33,313 nucleotides of DNA from JBFHFS01 sp041583495 (GTDB lineage: Bacteria; Bacteroidota; Bacteroidia; Bacteroidales; Marinilabiliaceae): NCBI GenBank assembly GCA_041583495.1, contig JBFHFS010000054.1:1-33313 (forward strand). The letters are read 5' to 3'. Below the pieces are notes generated by a model. That model did no database searches. It saw only the letters and a program-made list of their open reading frames with translations, and had not been told where the DNA came from. This document shows, one piece after another, positions 7,095 to 17,300 of the stretch (positions within the stretch are counted from its first letter, which is position 1; the number at the start of each line of letters is the position of its first letter). The position numbers and the translations under genes are program-made.

Positions 7095-9482
7095 TTAATT
7101 AGATCCCCAAATTTTGTTTGGTTCATGTCCCATTTCGAAGATCACTTCTCCCCCATTCATCAGTTCATCGCGGAATATCTTAAAGGTGTCGTGCGCTTTA
7201 CCATTGACCTTTAAAGACTGGATATAGTAGTTTTCCGGCTCGTTATTTTTGGCGATAAGGGTCAGCTTTTTCCCATTGGGTAATTGGACGATCATCTTAT
7301 TAAAGGCGGGACTGCCAAACTGTATTTCAGGCCGGGGATCTGTCAGGCCTTTAACATCGAACAGCCCCAGAGAGGCCATCACATACCAGGCGCCCAGCTG
7401 GCCCTGGTCTTCATCCTGGCCGTAGCCATAGCCATGGATGCCATCGGTACCGTAAAACTCATTCAGGATTAAACGCGCCCACTTTTGTGTTAACCAGGGT
7501 TTTCCTGAGAAATTAAAGAGAAACGACATATGCAGGCTTGGCTGGTTGCCATGGTTGTAATAATTTTCAAGACCGGCAAAGGCATCGATCTCTTTTCCGC
7601 CCCCAAATCCAAGTTCTCTGGAACGGTGAAAGATGGTATCGAGCCGCGCGTTAAAGAGTTCAGGGCCCATCTGGTCCAATAATCCCTCGATATCGTGCGG
7701 CACGTAATAGGTATATTGCCACGAGTTTCCTTCCTGAAAACCCTCCCAGGCCTCTTCCGGCTTAAAGTCTGCCTTAAATGAGCCATCTGCATGGCGAGGG
7801 ATAATAAAATTGCTGGCGGTATCGTACAACAGCTTCCAGTTGTCGGCATAATCCATCAGCAGATCATAATCCTCAGTCTTTCCCAGGGCTTTTGCAAACT
7901 GAGCTACGGCATAGGCACCAAAAGCATACTCCAGGGTATGCGATGCCGAAAAATAAGAGCCCTCAGAGGTATTTTCCCAGCCTTGTTTATAGGGCACAAA
8001 GCCATTCTGTATAAAACCCTTGTTGTCGATTTTCCCGGCGCCGGCAACCCGATCCTTCCACTCCAGGATATCCTTTTTTGAGGCCTCGTACGCCAGTTGG
8101 ATGTCATAATCCCTGATTCCGCACTGATACGCCGCGGCCGTCACCAGGCTGACGAAATTGGTTCCAACGCCCGATACATAACGGCTGTTGGCGATGCCAT
8201 CCCCCAACCAGCCTCTGTCCTTATAAACCGTTAGCTGAGTTTGTACGTAGTCGTTGTAAACTTCGGGCCAGGCCAACGCCCATAACTGGGTGAGGTTCCA
8301 AAAACCGCCCCAGATGGCATCGGTATTGAGAAAGTTAAATTCGGGTGAACCATCCTCTTCCAGAGGCAATTGGCCTATGGTTCCATCTGCTTTGGGATAG
8401 TTTCCGTTTACATCGTTGGCAATGCCCCTGCCGAGTAAGGCATGGTACAAGCCTGTGTAAAACTTAACCCTGCTTTCTCTGGTGCCCCCTTCCACATAGA
8501 TTTTGGACAATTCATTTTCCCAGGTTTCCCACGCAGTAGCTTTAACTTCATCGAAGGAGCGTCCGGCGGTTTCTTTAGACCTGTTCAGGCGGGCATTTTC
8601 GACCGAGGTGTAAGAGAGGCCCACGGCGATTTCCACCACATCATCCTTCCGGGTATCCGAAAAGGTAAGATAGAGGCCGGCACCCGCCCCCGAGGCTTCA
8701 TCACGCCCCTCGTGAACGGTAGCCTTGTTGAAACTGCCAAAGGCATCAGGCTTTTGGCTGACTTTTGCACTGAAAAACATCTGAATCGGCTCTCCCCCGG
8801 CATAAGGAGACACATATTTGGGCAGGGTACTCACCCATCCTTCTATGTCCCCGTTTGGCTCAAGCGTAACCAGCGCATCCACCACCTCACCGCTCTCGCC
8901 CTGTTGGTTGCCTATGTCGAAAATGAGATGGGATTCTTCCGCCTCGGGAAAGGTATATTTGTGAAACCCCACCCTTCGGGTCGATGTCAGTTCAGCCCGG
9001 ATGCCATAATCCTGGAGCAATACACTGTAATACCCGGGTTGGGCGGTTTCCTCCTCATGCACAAACCTGGATCGGTATCCCTGATCGGGCTTCTCCAATT
9101 TTCCCGGAATGGTCATCAGTTTCCCGGTGGTTGGCATCAAAACCACTCCACCTACCTGAAACTCATGGAAATGAGCAAAGCCTTCGATGGATTCGTGACG
9201 CTGGTCGTAACCCACTGCCTGCCAGCCATCTTTATTGCCATAAGAGCCATTGGTGGTGGGTCCCACCTTGGCCATCCCAAAGGGTAAGGCAGCTGGCGTA
9301 TAAAAAAACCATCTGCTATGCGCCGACCCAATGTTGGGATCCACATAATCGACCAGATTGGCCGGCGGCACGGATTTTTCACCCCCCCGGGCACACGACA
9401 CCAACAAAGTTCCCAGGAACAGCCCGAGAAATCCAGCTTTAACGATTGAAAATTTGCACAAAAAGTTTTGTGGGCTTATCAT
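7095..9482 (-). CDS. GH92-family glycosidase lipoprotein (alpha-mannosidase-like)
   Basis: 795 residues. A lipoprotein signal ends at Cys30 (LLVSC), so it is anchored in the cell envelope. The N-terminal beta-sandwich begins with 'LVDYVDPNIGSAHSRWFFYTPAALPFGMAKVGP' and the '(alpha/alpha)6' catalytic half follows. GH92 landmarks: 'EGNSWQYTYYVPHD' near residue 585 (its Glu matches the family's catalytic acid), 'WGGFWNLTQLWAL' and 'GQDEDQGQLGAWYVMASLGLF' near residue 690, which keeps the acidic pair of the catalytic base region. The usual 'GNEPSHH' motif is changed to 'GNQPSLH' (near 645), so this is a divergent branch. GH92 enzymes are calcium-dependent, inverting exo-alpha-mannosidases acting on N-glycan or yeast-type mannans. 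The linkage here, and even strict mannose specificity, is uncertain. It is the second gene of the operon that starts at 11799. A degraded partial copy lies at 20638-21092. Confidence 0.93.
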   Translation of the reverse strand: MISPQNFLCKFSIVKAGFLGLFLGTLLVSCARGGEKSVPPANLVDYVDPNIGSAHSRWFFYTPAALPFGMAKVGPTTNGSYGNKDGWQAVGYDQRHESIEGFAHFHEFQVGGVVLMPTTGKLMTIPGKLEKPDQGYRSRFVHEEETAQPGYYSVLLQDYGIRAELTSTRRVGFHKYTFPEAEESHLIFDIGNQQGESGEVVDALVTLEPNGDIEGWVSTLPKYVSPYAGGEPIQMFFSAKVSQKPDAFGSFNKATVHEGRDEASGAGAGLYLTFSDTRKDDVVEIAVGLSYTSVENARLNRSKETAGRSFDEVKATAWETWENELSKIYVEGGTRESRVKFYTGLYHALLGRGIANDVNGNYPKADGTIGQLPLEEDGSPEFNFLNTDAIWGGFWNLTQLWALAWPEVYNDYVQTQLTVYKDRGWLGDGIANSRYVSGVGTNFVSLVTAAAYQCGIRDYDIQLAYEASKKDILEWKDRVAGAGKIDNKGFIQNGFVPYKQGWENTSEGSYFSASHTLEYAFGAYAVAQFAKALGKTEDYDLLMDYADNWKLLYDTASNFIIPRHADGSFKADFKPEEAWEGFQEGNSWQYTYYVPHDIEGLLDQMGPELFNARLDTIFHRSRELGFGGGKEIDAFAGLENYYNHGNQPSLHMSFLFNFSGKPWLTQKWARLILNEFYGTDGIHGYGYGQDEDQGQLGAWYVMASLGLFDVKGLTDPRPEIQFGSPAFNKMIVQLPNGKKLTLIAKNNEPENYYIQSLKVNGKAHDTFKIFRDELMNGGEVIFEMGHEPNKIWGSN

Positions 9483-9537
9483 AACTTCTTTGTTTTATTG
9501 ATCTTAAGTCGTTTAAACCTCTGATTAAATCGGATTA

Positions 9538-9612
9538 TGGGGTCCCTGACCACGCCGGTATTTAGGCCGGCAACATCAAATGTAAGGAATTCCCCATTTT
9601 TACCGGGACCCA
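9538..9612 (-). other. Inter-cistronic inverted repeats between the two glycosidase genes
   Basis: In the 133 bases between the two hydrolase genes, GCCGG/CCGGC forms a hairpin at 9554-9571. An outer pair, TGGGGTCCC at 9538-9546 and GGGACCCA at 9605-9612, could close a larger stem around it with one bulge. There is no T-run, so this is not a clear terminator. It may be an mRNA processing or stability structure. Confidence 0.3.
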
Positions 9613-9615
9613 TTC

Positions 9616-11799
9616 TTAGAGATCAACCGTCACGGCCTCCCCATAAAAACGCGTGGCCATTTTCTTATTCCCTTCAAAGACCGAAAAGGACTTTTGTTCC
9701 AGCTGAATGCTAAAGGTACGACCCTTATAATGGATATTTCTCAGAACGGCATCACCGATGTCTTCATTATTAAAAGGCCGTATAATCAGCTGGTTTTCCT
9801 CCATCTTTACACCAAAGGTTCCAAAGACAATGGCTTCGACTCCGGCCCCGGCCGATATTTGAAGAGGCATCGAAGAGCGGTCCTGTTCGGGCGCATCGGT
9901 TCTGGGATTTTGAGGCATATAAGGGAAATGATCGATATACCTCATGTTGCGTTTCAGCACCTCCCATCCTTTCCCGGCAAACCCCTTTTGGTAGAGGTTG
10001 CGGGCCACACGTCCGGGCATTCCGGCATACTGGCCTCCGCCGCCCCAGTCGGAGTCTATTAAATCCCAATGGACCGAATCTCTGGGGGCAATGGAATAGA
10101 GACCGTATTTTCCCAAAAAGACTCCCTCCTGCAGATGGCTAACCAGGCGCATGGCTTGATAGTCGGGCAAATAATCGGCTCCCAGCAAATCGAAGAGGTG
10201 GTAGGTCCAGACCGTACCTTTAGACCCATCGGGATAGAGATTATCGAACCAGCCCAATTTTTCATTCCAAAGGTATTTTTCCACCAGCTTTTCAAGCTTT
10301 TCAGCCTCGGTGGAATAGCGTTTTGATAATTTCAGCTCTCCCAGTTTACCGGCCCATTCCGACATCTTGTAAAGCAAACTAATGGTGAGCGTATTGGTAA
10401 TGGGTACCGCATGGTTATAGCCATCGGTGCGAATCTCAATAATCTTTTCCGTATTATACCCAACGTTAATCAGGCCCAGATGGTCGGTATAATTGGTTTG
10501 GAGCTCCTCTACCCAGCGTTGCATCCATTTCCAAACGGAGGCATCCGCGGCTTCCGCCTTAAAAATGGAAAAGTCTCCCGTATGCCTGAGATAAGCTTCA
10601 ATCATTATTTGGAGAGCAAAAGGTTCCTGTATGTACAGGTTGTCCCAGTGAGCCCCGTTCCACCCCACATAGGTTCTTTTCATCCTTACCTGGTCAAAAT
10701 CGGTAAGAATAGCCCCTTTTAGACTCTCAGGATCGAGCATGGCGATAACGTCGGAGGCATAGGAATTATCCCAGCTGATGGTAAAGGGCCAGGTACCCAC
10801 CGCCCAGAAGGGATCAGTAATAAAGTTGGGATTCTCGTAACGGCTCATCAACACCGAAAGTAAGCAGCGGTAATAATAGGCCTCAAATTGTTTATTGGAG
10901 CTGCTCAGCTTAGGCAGTTGTTCATAGGCCCAGGCCAATTTCCGGCGCGTAACGGCATCGGCCGCTTCCATGTGTTCTTTTATCTGATTCTGAACAATTT
11001 CAGGAGGAGCCGTTCCGGTTTCATAAAACTGAACCGCAAACCACAAGGTTCTGGTTTCGTCGGGAGCTAAGGTGAGCTCAAACCCCTTGTCACTGGTGGT
11101 CTCGATATTGGAGGAGACACGGGCGGTTGCCTGTTCGCTGGCCAGGGTGAAGGCATCCAGAGGTTTTGCTTCGGCGGATCCTTCTTTCCCGGCATAATTA
11201 AGGGTTTCGGCTACCTGGTTGGGAACAATGGTCATCTCCAGCACCTTGCTATTTCGGTTGTGGATGATCAGCTTCACAAATACTTTATCCTCGGAGTAGG
11301 CCACATTGGTCCAGCTTTTCATGGAGAAACTCACCCATTTTCCGCCATACTCCTTGTGGAAGGTCCCTGAGCGATAGTAGTTGTTAGGCTGCCACTTTTC
11401 GTCCTGGGTCACCATTATTGAGGGCGAATTGGGACGGAAGTTAGAACCCAGTGGATCGTAGGCCTTTCGATCGTCGATCCACGACTTCCACATGACCGGC
11501 ACATCATCTTTGATCAATCTGCCGGTACCCTTGTCGTAGAAGTTCAAATTAAAAGCATACATCTCCGAAGAGATGGGCAGGAAATTAACGTTGGTAAACT
11601 GGGTCATACTGTATTGCCTCGGGGAAACAAATCCCCGGTGGTTGAACAACAGGGTCTGAAAATCATCAAAAGCCATATCCTCCCGGTTCATGGCATAATA
11701 CTCAGGATGGGCCGGGGTGATAACTTTTTGAGCCAGGGTCCATGAACTCACAAAAACGGACATCATAACAACCAACAATCCTACACTTCTTAGCTTCAT
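9616..11799 (-). CDS. Exported (alpha/alpha)6-barrel glycoside hydrolase (GH63/MGH1-like)
   Basis: 727 residues with a cleavable signal peptide (MKLRSVGLLVVMMSVFVSSW, cleavage near Ala23-Gln24). The first ~270 residues look like a beta-rich domain and the rest like an (alpha/alpha)6 toroid. Indicative segments are 'FWAVGTWPFTISWDNSYASDVIAML', 'WNGAHWDNLYIQEPFALQIMIEAYLRHTGD', 'NEKLGWFDNLYPDGS', and 'DSDWGGGGQYAGMPGRVARNLYQKG'. These resemble clan GH-G/GH63 and mannosylglycerate-hydrolase-like enzymes with acidic residues in W-D/N-rich loops. I cannot assign a family number. It is the first gene after operator 4 and is followed by GH92, so it probably acts in the periplasm on the same imported glycan. 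Start: the ATG at 11797-11799 is the only one giving the signal peptide. Confidence 0.75.
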   Translation of the reverse strand: MKLRSVGLLVVMMSVFVSSWTLAQKVITPAHPEYYAMNREDMAFDDFQTLLFNHRGFVSPRQYSMTQFTNVNFLPISSEMYAFNLNFYDKGTGRLIKDDVPVMWKSWIDDRKAYDPLGSNFRPNSPSIMVTQDEKWQPNNYYRSGTFHKEYGGKWVSFSMKSWTNVAYSEDKVFVKLIIHNRNSKVLEMTIVPNQVAETLNYAGKEGSAEAKPLDAFTLASEQATARVSSNIETTSDKGFELTLAPDETRTLWFAVQFYETGTAPPEIVQNQIKEHMEAADAVTRRKLAWAYEQLPKLSSSNKQFEAYYYRCLLSVLMSRYENPNFITDPFWAVGTWPFTISWDNSYASDVIAMLDPESLKGAILTDFDQVRMKRTYVGWNGAHWDNLYIQEPFALQIMIEAYLRHTGDFSIFKAEAADASVWKWMQRWVEELQTNYTDHLGLINVGYNTEKIIEIRTDGYNHAVPITNTLTISLLYKMSEWAGKLGELKLSKRYSTEAEKLEKLVEKYLWNEKLGWFDNLYPDGSKGTVWTYHLFDLLGADYLPDYQAMRLVSHLQEGVFLGKYGLYSIAPRDSVHWDLIDSDWGGGGQYAGMPGRVARNLYQKGFAGKGWEVLKRNMRYIDHFPYMPQNPRTDAPEQDRSSMPLQISAGAGVEAIVFGTFGVKMEENQLIIRPFNNEDIGDAVLRNIHYKGRTFSIQLEQKSFSVFEGNKKMATRFYGEAVTVDL

Positions 11800-11862
11800 T
11801 ATCTTTTTTTTTTAGGTGATAAGTCACAAATTGCAGCCACAACTATTTGTTTTTGTTCCACT

Positions 11863-11892
11863 GGCAAAACCGGTTTGGCCTTTGAGAACAAA
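11863..11892 (-). promoter_or_regulatory. Operator 4, in front of the glycosidase operon
   Basis: Palindrome GGCCAAACCGGTTTTGCC on the minus strand (11863-11880) with one mismatch between the arms. A T-tract ending in TTTG lies 17 bases before its centre. It is 64 bases upstream of the hydrolase start. The box further upstream (11889-11906; TTAGCGAGGC then a T-tract, minus strand) matches that at operator 1. Confidence 0.6.
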
Positions 11893-12449
11893 AAATGCCT
11901 CGCTAACCTTTTATGGGTTTTAGATCACTAATTAAAAACAGCGGCTTCAACTTAATCATTTTGGAATGTTCAAACATACCAAAATTAGGGTAAAAAAACA
12001 ATTTCATTTTATAGTTGTTGAATTTATTATCTGTGCCATTGCTTAACGCTTTTAATTAAACCCTGGTCCTTATCCGCACAGAGACTACTTCTGAACCGGG
12101 CAAAAAATTTTTACGCGTTCAAAAAGTTTAATTCACTCGGATCAAGGTCCATTCAGACCCGTTCGAAAATACCTTACGGGGTTCTTGGTCACTGAAGTAT
12201 TGAGGATCGGGATTGCCGGGGTCAAGGAAGAGCAGATGCCTTTCACATTGGGGATTAATGCCCGTTTACCTAATGTTTTGATGCTTGCATTTAATTGGCG
12301 CTAATATAGGTGGGATTTATTCCAACAGATAAAAGGGTGTTGTCTCCTGCCATGGGATTTTGAATGTAAATTAATGAATACAACAAAATCGTTTTAATGT
12401 CACGCTAAAAAATCTAATAAAAAAATTGAAATCGATTAATCCTGTTGGT
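11893..12449. other. Intergenic region between the two loci
   Basis: About 560 bases upstream of the glycosidase operon and downstream of the second susD. It contains the upstream box of operator 4 (to 11906) and the decayed frame annotated at 12128-12265. The rest is A/T-rich, with no further gene or clear structure that I can support. Confidence 0.5.
12128..12265 (-). pseudogene. Possible C-terminal remnant of a lost gene
   Basis: A 45-codon frame between two stops, ending TAA at 12128-12130, with no start codon. It reads TGINPQCERHLLFLDPGNPD then PQYFSDQEPRKVFSNGSEWT and LIRVN. Composition and raised G+C look like coding DNA, and the stop follows a plausible C-terminus. A second frame over part of the region is also open, so this may be chance. 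I do not recognise a family. It lies upstream of operator 4, in the same orientation as the locus. Confidence 0.25.
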
Positions 12450-12485
12450 AAAAAAAAGGTCTGCCAAAAAGATTGACAGACCTTT
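12450..12485 (-). terminator. Intrinsic terminator of the second susC-susD operon
   Basis: Minus strand: AAAGGTCTG and CAGACCTTT arms (9 bp, with two further pairs beyond a one-base mismatch) followed by eight T. It begins just after the susD stop codon. A textbook rho-independent terminator. Confidence 0.85.
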
Positions 12486-12496
12486 ATGTATATTTA

Positions 12497-14329
12497 TTAC
12501 CATCCTGGATTTTGTATCAGATTTGAATTTGTATTTACTTCATCAAAAGGAATTGGCCAAAGGCTAAAATAATCGTTAAAGACTCTCGTCTCATACGAAA
12601 CCCGCTTATAAAAATTAGTTGTTGCAGGAGCACTAAATAAGGTATTGATATTCATACGGTGGAAGGTATTTTTTAAAATATCTGGTCCCCTCTTCCATTG
12701 AGTTATATCAAAATAGCGAAGACTTTCACAGAAACATTCAACCTGGCGCTCCCTCAAAATAGCTTCGCGCATTTCATCCTGACTCAAGGAGGTTGCTAAA
12801 TCAGGGATTCCTGCTCTTTCTCTTACCATATTGACATATTTTGCAATATCAGAATTTCCAGGATCATATTCGTTCAAAGCCTCGGCATAATTCAGAAAAA
12901 ACTCGGCCAAACGGTATAGAACAACCGGGCGATAAAGCACTGTTTTAAAGCTCGAAAATGTTGGGTCGACCTGTTTTCTTGGGGTATATCCGGTTTGATT
13001 ATGGTACCACCTTCCGCCCCATGACTGGAAATCAACAATGGTTTGGGATTGAGGACACATTTGGCCATTAAACATGATGTCGACATAAAAACGAGGTTCC
13101 CGGTTAACATACATATTAAAAGCCCCTTTGGGAGCAAGCAGTCCCGGATAATCAGAACAATCATCCCACTTTGTATTGGTTGCATAAAGAGCTTCCGCAG
13201 AAAACCCAGTTTCGGAATATTCTGGATCATCGTTGATATCCAAACCATTTTCTGTAAAAAAAGCATCCACCGCCTCCTGTGTCACAGAAAGAAAGGCCAG
13301 ATTATTGCCATCGCTTACATCGGCACAATGAGGCGTACAAAAACTGTCCCAGTTGAAATTATTATTTCCATCGGTGCGGGCAAATATAATCTCTTCATTA
13401 TCAGCATCAAAAAATGTGTTAATAAGCGACAGGTAGGGATCGATAGAACCATCGGAATTGTATTCTTTATGCAGATCATAGACCCCCAGATCAAAAAGAT
13501 CTTTAGTGGCATTTGCGGCCCTTTTCCATTTATCAATATCAAAGGTTGAATTAAACAATTGGGTTCCATCCGGGTTGGTCACACCCGCCAGGTCGCTGTT
13601 TCCATTATACAACGGACGTGCGGCATAAAGCAAGACTCTTGCCCTGACCGCTAATGCAGCTCCCTGGGTGGGCTGACCATAATACCAGCTTTTATCATCA
13701 CAAGACAAGGGGAGCGATTCTGCCAGATCTTCTAACTCGCTATCCAACCAATCCACGATCTCATCAAAAGGGGTACGGGTCACCTTCATATCATCAGAGA
13801 ATCCAACTTCGTCCAGAATCAGGGGAACAGCACCGTAAACCTGTAATAAGTAAGCGTAATAGTAAGCACGCAAAAAACGGGCTTCCAATTTGGCATTGGT
13901 TACCTCCTCTTCGCTAAAATCGTTTGTCTCATGGATGTTATTGAGTAACAAATGGATTTGACGTATCCCAGCGTAAAACCAGGTCCAGTAATCGCAGCTA
14001 GTACTTGTTGGTGCACTGGAAGTCCAGTTCCCTTTTTGAATGGCATCGGTCCAGTAGCTGGCTCCAAAATTACTTGTAAAGTCCAGCTCATCCGACATGG
14101 CATTCCACCCCCCCTGGGCTACGGGAGATCCCGCCCAGGGATAACCAATGGTTAAATGATTAATCGGAATATAGGAATAACAGTTTGCCATCCATTTTTT
14201 CACTGTTTTTGAATTGTCAAAAACAACTTCCTGGGTAAGGAGTCCCTGAGGGACCTGATCCAGATATTCCTCGCAGGAAATCATAACTGAAAACAGTACC
14301 GTAAATAAAAGGTATTTTATAATTTTCAT
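12497..14329 (-). CDS. SusD/RagB-family lipoprotein (second pair)
   Basis: 610 residues, at the longer end of the family. The lipoprotein signal ends at Cys19 (VMISC), followed by the standard 'EEYLDQVPQGLL'. Family segments: 'LEARFLRAYYYAYLLQVYGAVPLI', 'VRARVLLYAARPLYNG', 'LYRLAEFFLNYAEALNEYD', 'VNMVRERAGIPDL', 'MREAILRERQVECFCESLRYFDITQWKRG' and the end 'WPIPFDEVNTNSNLIQNPGW'. It should sit on the outer membrane as the lid of the SusC encoded 19 bases upstream. It is closer in sequence style to large SusD proteins linked to ECF sigma/FecR control than to the SusD at 502-1998. Substrate unknown; no degradative enzyme is adjacent. Confidence 0.95.
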   Translation of the reverse strand: MKIIKYLLFTVLFSVMISCEEYLDQVPQGLLTQEVVFDNSKTVKKWMANCYSYIPINHLTIGYPWAGSPVAQGGWNAMSDELDFTSNFGASYWTDAIQKGNWTSSAPTSTSCDYWTWFYAGIRQIHLLLNNIHETNDFSEEEVTNAKLEARFLRAYYYAYLLQVYGAVPLILDEVGFSDDMKVTRTPFDEIVDWLDSELEDLAESLPLSCDDKSWYYGQPTQGAALAVRARVLLYAARPLYNGNSDLAGVTNPDGTQLFNSTFDIDKWKRAANATKDLFDLGVYDLHKEYNSDGSIDPYLSLINTFFDADNEEIIFARTDGNNNFNWDSFCTPHCADVSDGNNLAFLSVTQEAVDAFFTENGLDINDDPEYSETGFSAEALYATNTKWDDCSDYPGLLAPKGAFNMYVNREPRFYVDIMFNGQMCPQSQTIVDFQSWGGRWYHNQTGYTPRKQVDPTFSSFKTVLYRPVVLYRLAEFFLNYAEALNEYDPGNSDIAKYVNMVRERAGIPDLATSLSQDEMREAILRERQVECFCESLRYFDITQWKRGPDILKNTFHRMNINTLFSAPATTNFYKRVSYETRVFNDYFSLWPIPFDEVNTNSNLIQNPGW

Positions 14330-14348
14330 ATCTTCTGTAATTTTTGAT

Positions 14349-17300
14349 TTAAAAATTTATATTCAACCCCAAGGCGATGATCTTACTAACCGGATAAGAC
14401 ATTCCATCCGAAGAATTGAGTTCAGGATCCCATAAATCTTTGAAATCTTTACTCCAAGTCAACAAATTGGTTCCTCTTAGATAGACCCTGGCCGGGATTT
14501 TCTGATCTTTGGAGAAATTTATTTTCATATTATACCCCATTTCCAGATTTTTTAATCTCCAAAAACTGGCATTGCGCAACCACCAGGTAGAGGATTCCCT
14601 ATTGTTGCTGTTTGTCCCTCCTGTATACAGACGAGGCCAAAATACATCCTGTCTCGGATTATCCTCAGTCCAACGACTATCAATATTTGCATAAATATTT
14701 CCTTGCAAACCACTATTCTCTGCCGGGAAGAAATAGTCGGAGTTCTCCCCAATCATTGTTGAAGTATGAGCAACCCCTTGGAACAGGAATCCCAAATCGA
14801 ATTTTTTGTACTGAATGGTAGCACCAAAACCATAGACTATCTCCGGAATATCAGAATATCCAATGGCAACTTTATCATAGTCGTTTATTACTTCATCACC
14901 ATTATAATCGATATATTTGATATCTCCAGAATTTACACTACTCATGTATGCAGGAGTTGGTAAGCCGTCGACTAAAGTACCATCCGTATTAAAATCAGCA
15001 TCTGTATACAATCCATCATCCAATAACCCAAAGATCTGACCATATCGTTTCCCTGTTTTATTTTGATATGAATATTTTGATTCTGCCTCATCCATTTCTT
15101 CAATTTTGTTACGCGCAAAAGTGAACGAACCATTCACGGACACAAATAAATCCTCATTTATTTTCTTGTTAATAATCAAGCTGATATCTACTCCATGATT
15201 TGACATCTCGCCAACATTCCCGTATGGTAAATTCGTAATCCCTGTGGTTGCAGGTATAGAATTTCGTCTCAAATAGATATCACTCCGATATTCCCAATAA
15301 TAATCGACATTCAGATCAATCATGTTTAGCAAACCCAGTTCCAGTCCCACATTTGTTTTTGTTGCCATTTCCCATGACATGTCTTCATCACCATATTCGC
15401 TTACTCCAACGCCGGACCATGTTGACGTTCCATCAACACCCCAAGAATAACCAGACAAACCGGTTGATAAAATGGTAAGATATCCAAACCGACGGCTAGC
15501 CGATATTTGATCGTTTCCAACCAAGCCTCGTGAACCTTTGAATTTTAATTTGTTTACGTAATGCTTTAATGTTTCCGGATAAAATGGTTCCTGTGAAACG
15601 TACCATCCTAATGCCATGGAAGGAAAAAAACCATACCTGTTTCCTGGCGCAAAATTTTCAGAACCGTTATAACCAAAGTTGCATTCTATAAAATAACGTT
15701 CGTCAAAATTATAGGTAAACCGACCTGCGATTCCGTTATTTCGGTAGGGCAACGAACTAATTTCATTACTTGCCGGAGTGATTCTCTCGCTGGATTGGTT
15801 GTACAATAACAAGGCAGAAACATTGTGCTTATCATTAAAGGTATGCTGATAATTGATCTGAGCTTCCAGATAGGTGTTTCTTGTACTGATATTGGTTTCA
15901 GAGGTAAGACTGAGATAATCGGTACGCTCAATAGTCTCAAAAATTAAATTTCCATCATCGTCACGACCCGTAGCATAATAAGTGGTCGGAGTCTTGCGTA
16001 AAATGGAGATCTGATTGTTGTAGGCATCGAAAGCAAAAAGCCCTTTTGCACTTAAGCCCGGAATAATAAAATCGAGTTTTTGCTGAAGAGAAATCGTCGA
16101 TTGAATCTGATTTTCTTCATTCATTGAATACCCCGATCTGTTAGTTGCTAACCAGGGACTCCACTGAGAACCAAATAAATGGGCAAAAGAACCGTCAGAA
16201 TAAATTGTTGGATAACTTATAGGCGTTGCATCCATTGTATAATCGAAAATTTGCGACATACTATATCCCGGATAACCTTTTTCTTTGTAGAAACCAGATA
16301 AACTTAAGTTAAATAAGGTCGTTTTACTCAAATCGATATCAACATTGCTTCTGAAATTGAAACGATCAAATTTTAAACTCGATTTATCATCTTCCATCTT
16401 GTCGGAACGAAGGATCCCTTTTTGGTGCAAATAAGCACCTGAAACATAATAGCGAATATTCTGGGTTCCTCCGGTAATATTTAGGTTGACCTTTTCGTCT
16501 TTCGAAAAATTGTTGAAAATTTCATCCATCCAATTGACATTTGGATACAAATCAGGATCTTCACCCGATTGTGTTTTGCTAATGTCATCATCGGAATAAA
16601 GTTCAGGTTCCCCAATATTCCTTGAGGCTTCGTTGAAAATTTGCATGTATTTTGGGCCATCAACAAAATCAACAAGTTTTACAGGGGAACTCAAATCGCT
16701 TTCAAACCGGACCTGAATATTTGATTTGCCGGTAACTCCTTTTTTAGTATTTATCAGGATAACACCGTTTGCTCCTCTTACTCCATAAATTGCCGTTGCC
16801 GTAGCATCCTTCAAAATAGAAAATGATTCAATATCGAGCGGATCAACATCATCGATATTTCTTTCTACTCCATCAACCAGTACCAGCGCCTGCTGTGAGC
16901 CGGAATTGAAGGTGCTCACTCCCCTGATCCAAAAATCACTTTGATCGCTACCCGGTTCTCCCGAACGTTGAACAGACAATACTCCTGCTAATTGCCCGGC
17001 AAGATTATTACTTAGATTGGCATTCGAACTAATCAGCTTTTTCGGTTCAATAGTTGAAATAGAACCAATAATACTCGCTTTCTTCTGAGTTCCGTAACCT
17101 ACTACCACAACTTCATTCAATCCTAATTGTTTTTCAGATAAGGTAACATCGATAATTGCCTCATCCTTTACAACTATTTCCAACGAGGTGAAGCCAATAA
17201 ATGAAAACACTAAAATCTCTCCTTTTTTTGCATTTAAAATATAATAACCGGAAGCATCAGTAACTGTTCCTGTCAGGGTTCCTTTAACCACAACACTAGC

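Noticed and set aside
8442..9287. 281-codon plus-strand frame opposite the GH92 gene
   Set aside because: It is the antisense shadow of a well-supported gene; its composition follows the codon pattern of the opposite strand.
15455..15466. AACCGGTT-type core inside the second susC gene
   Set aside because: Half of the conserved flank is missing and it is within coding sequence.
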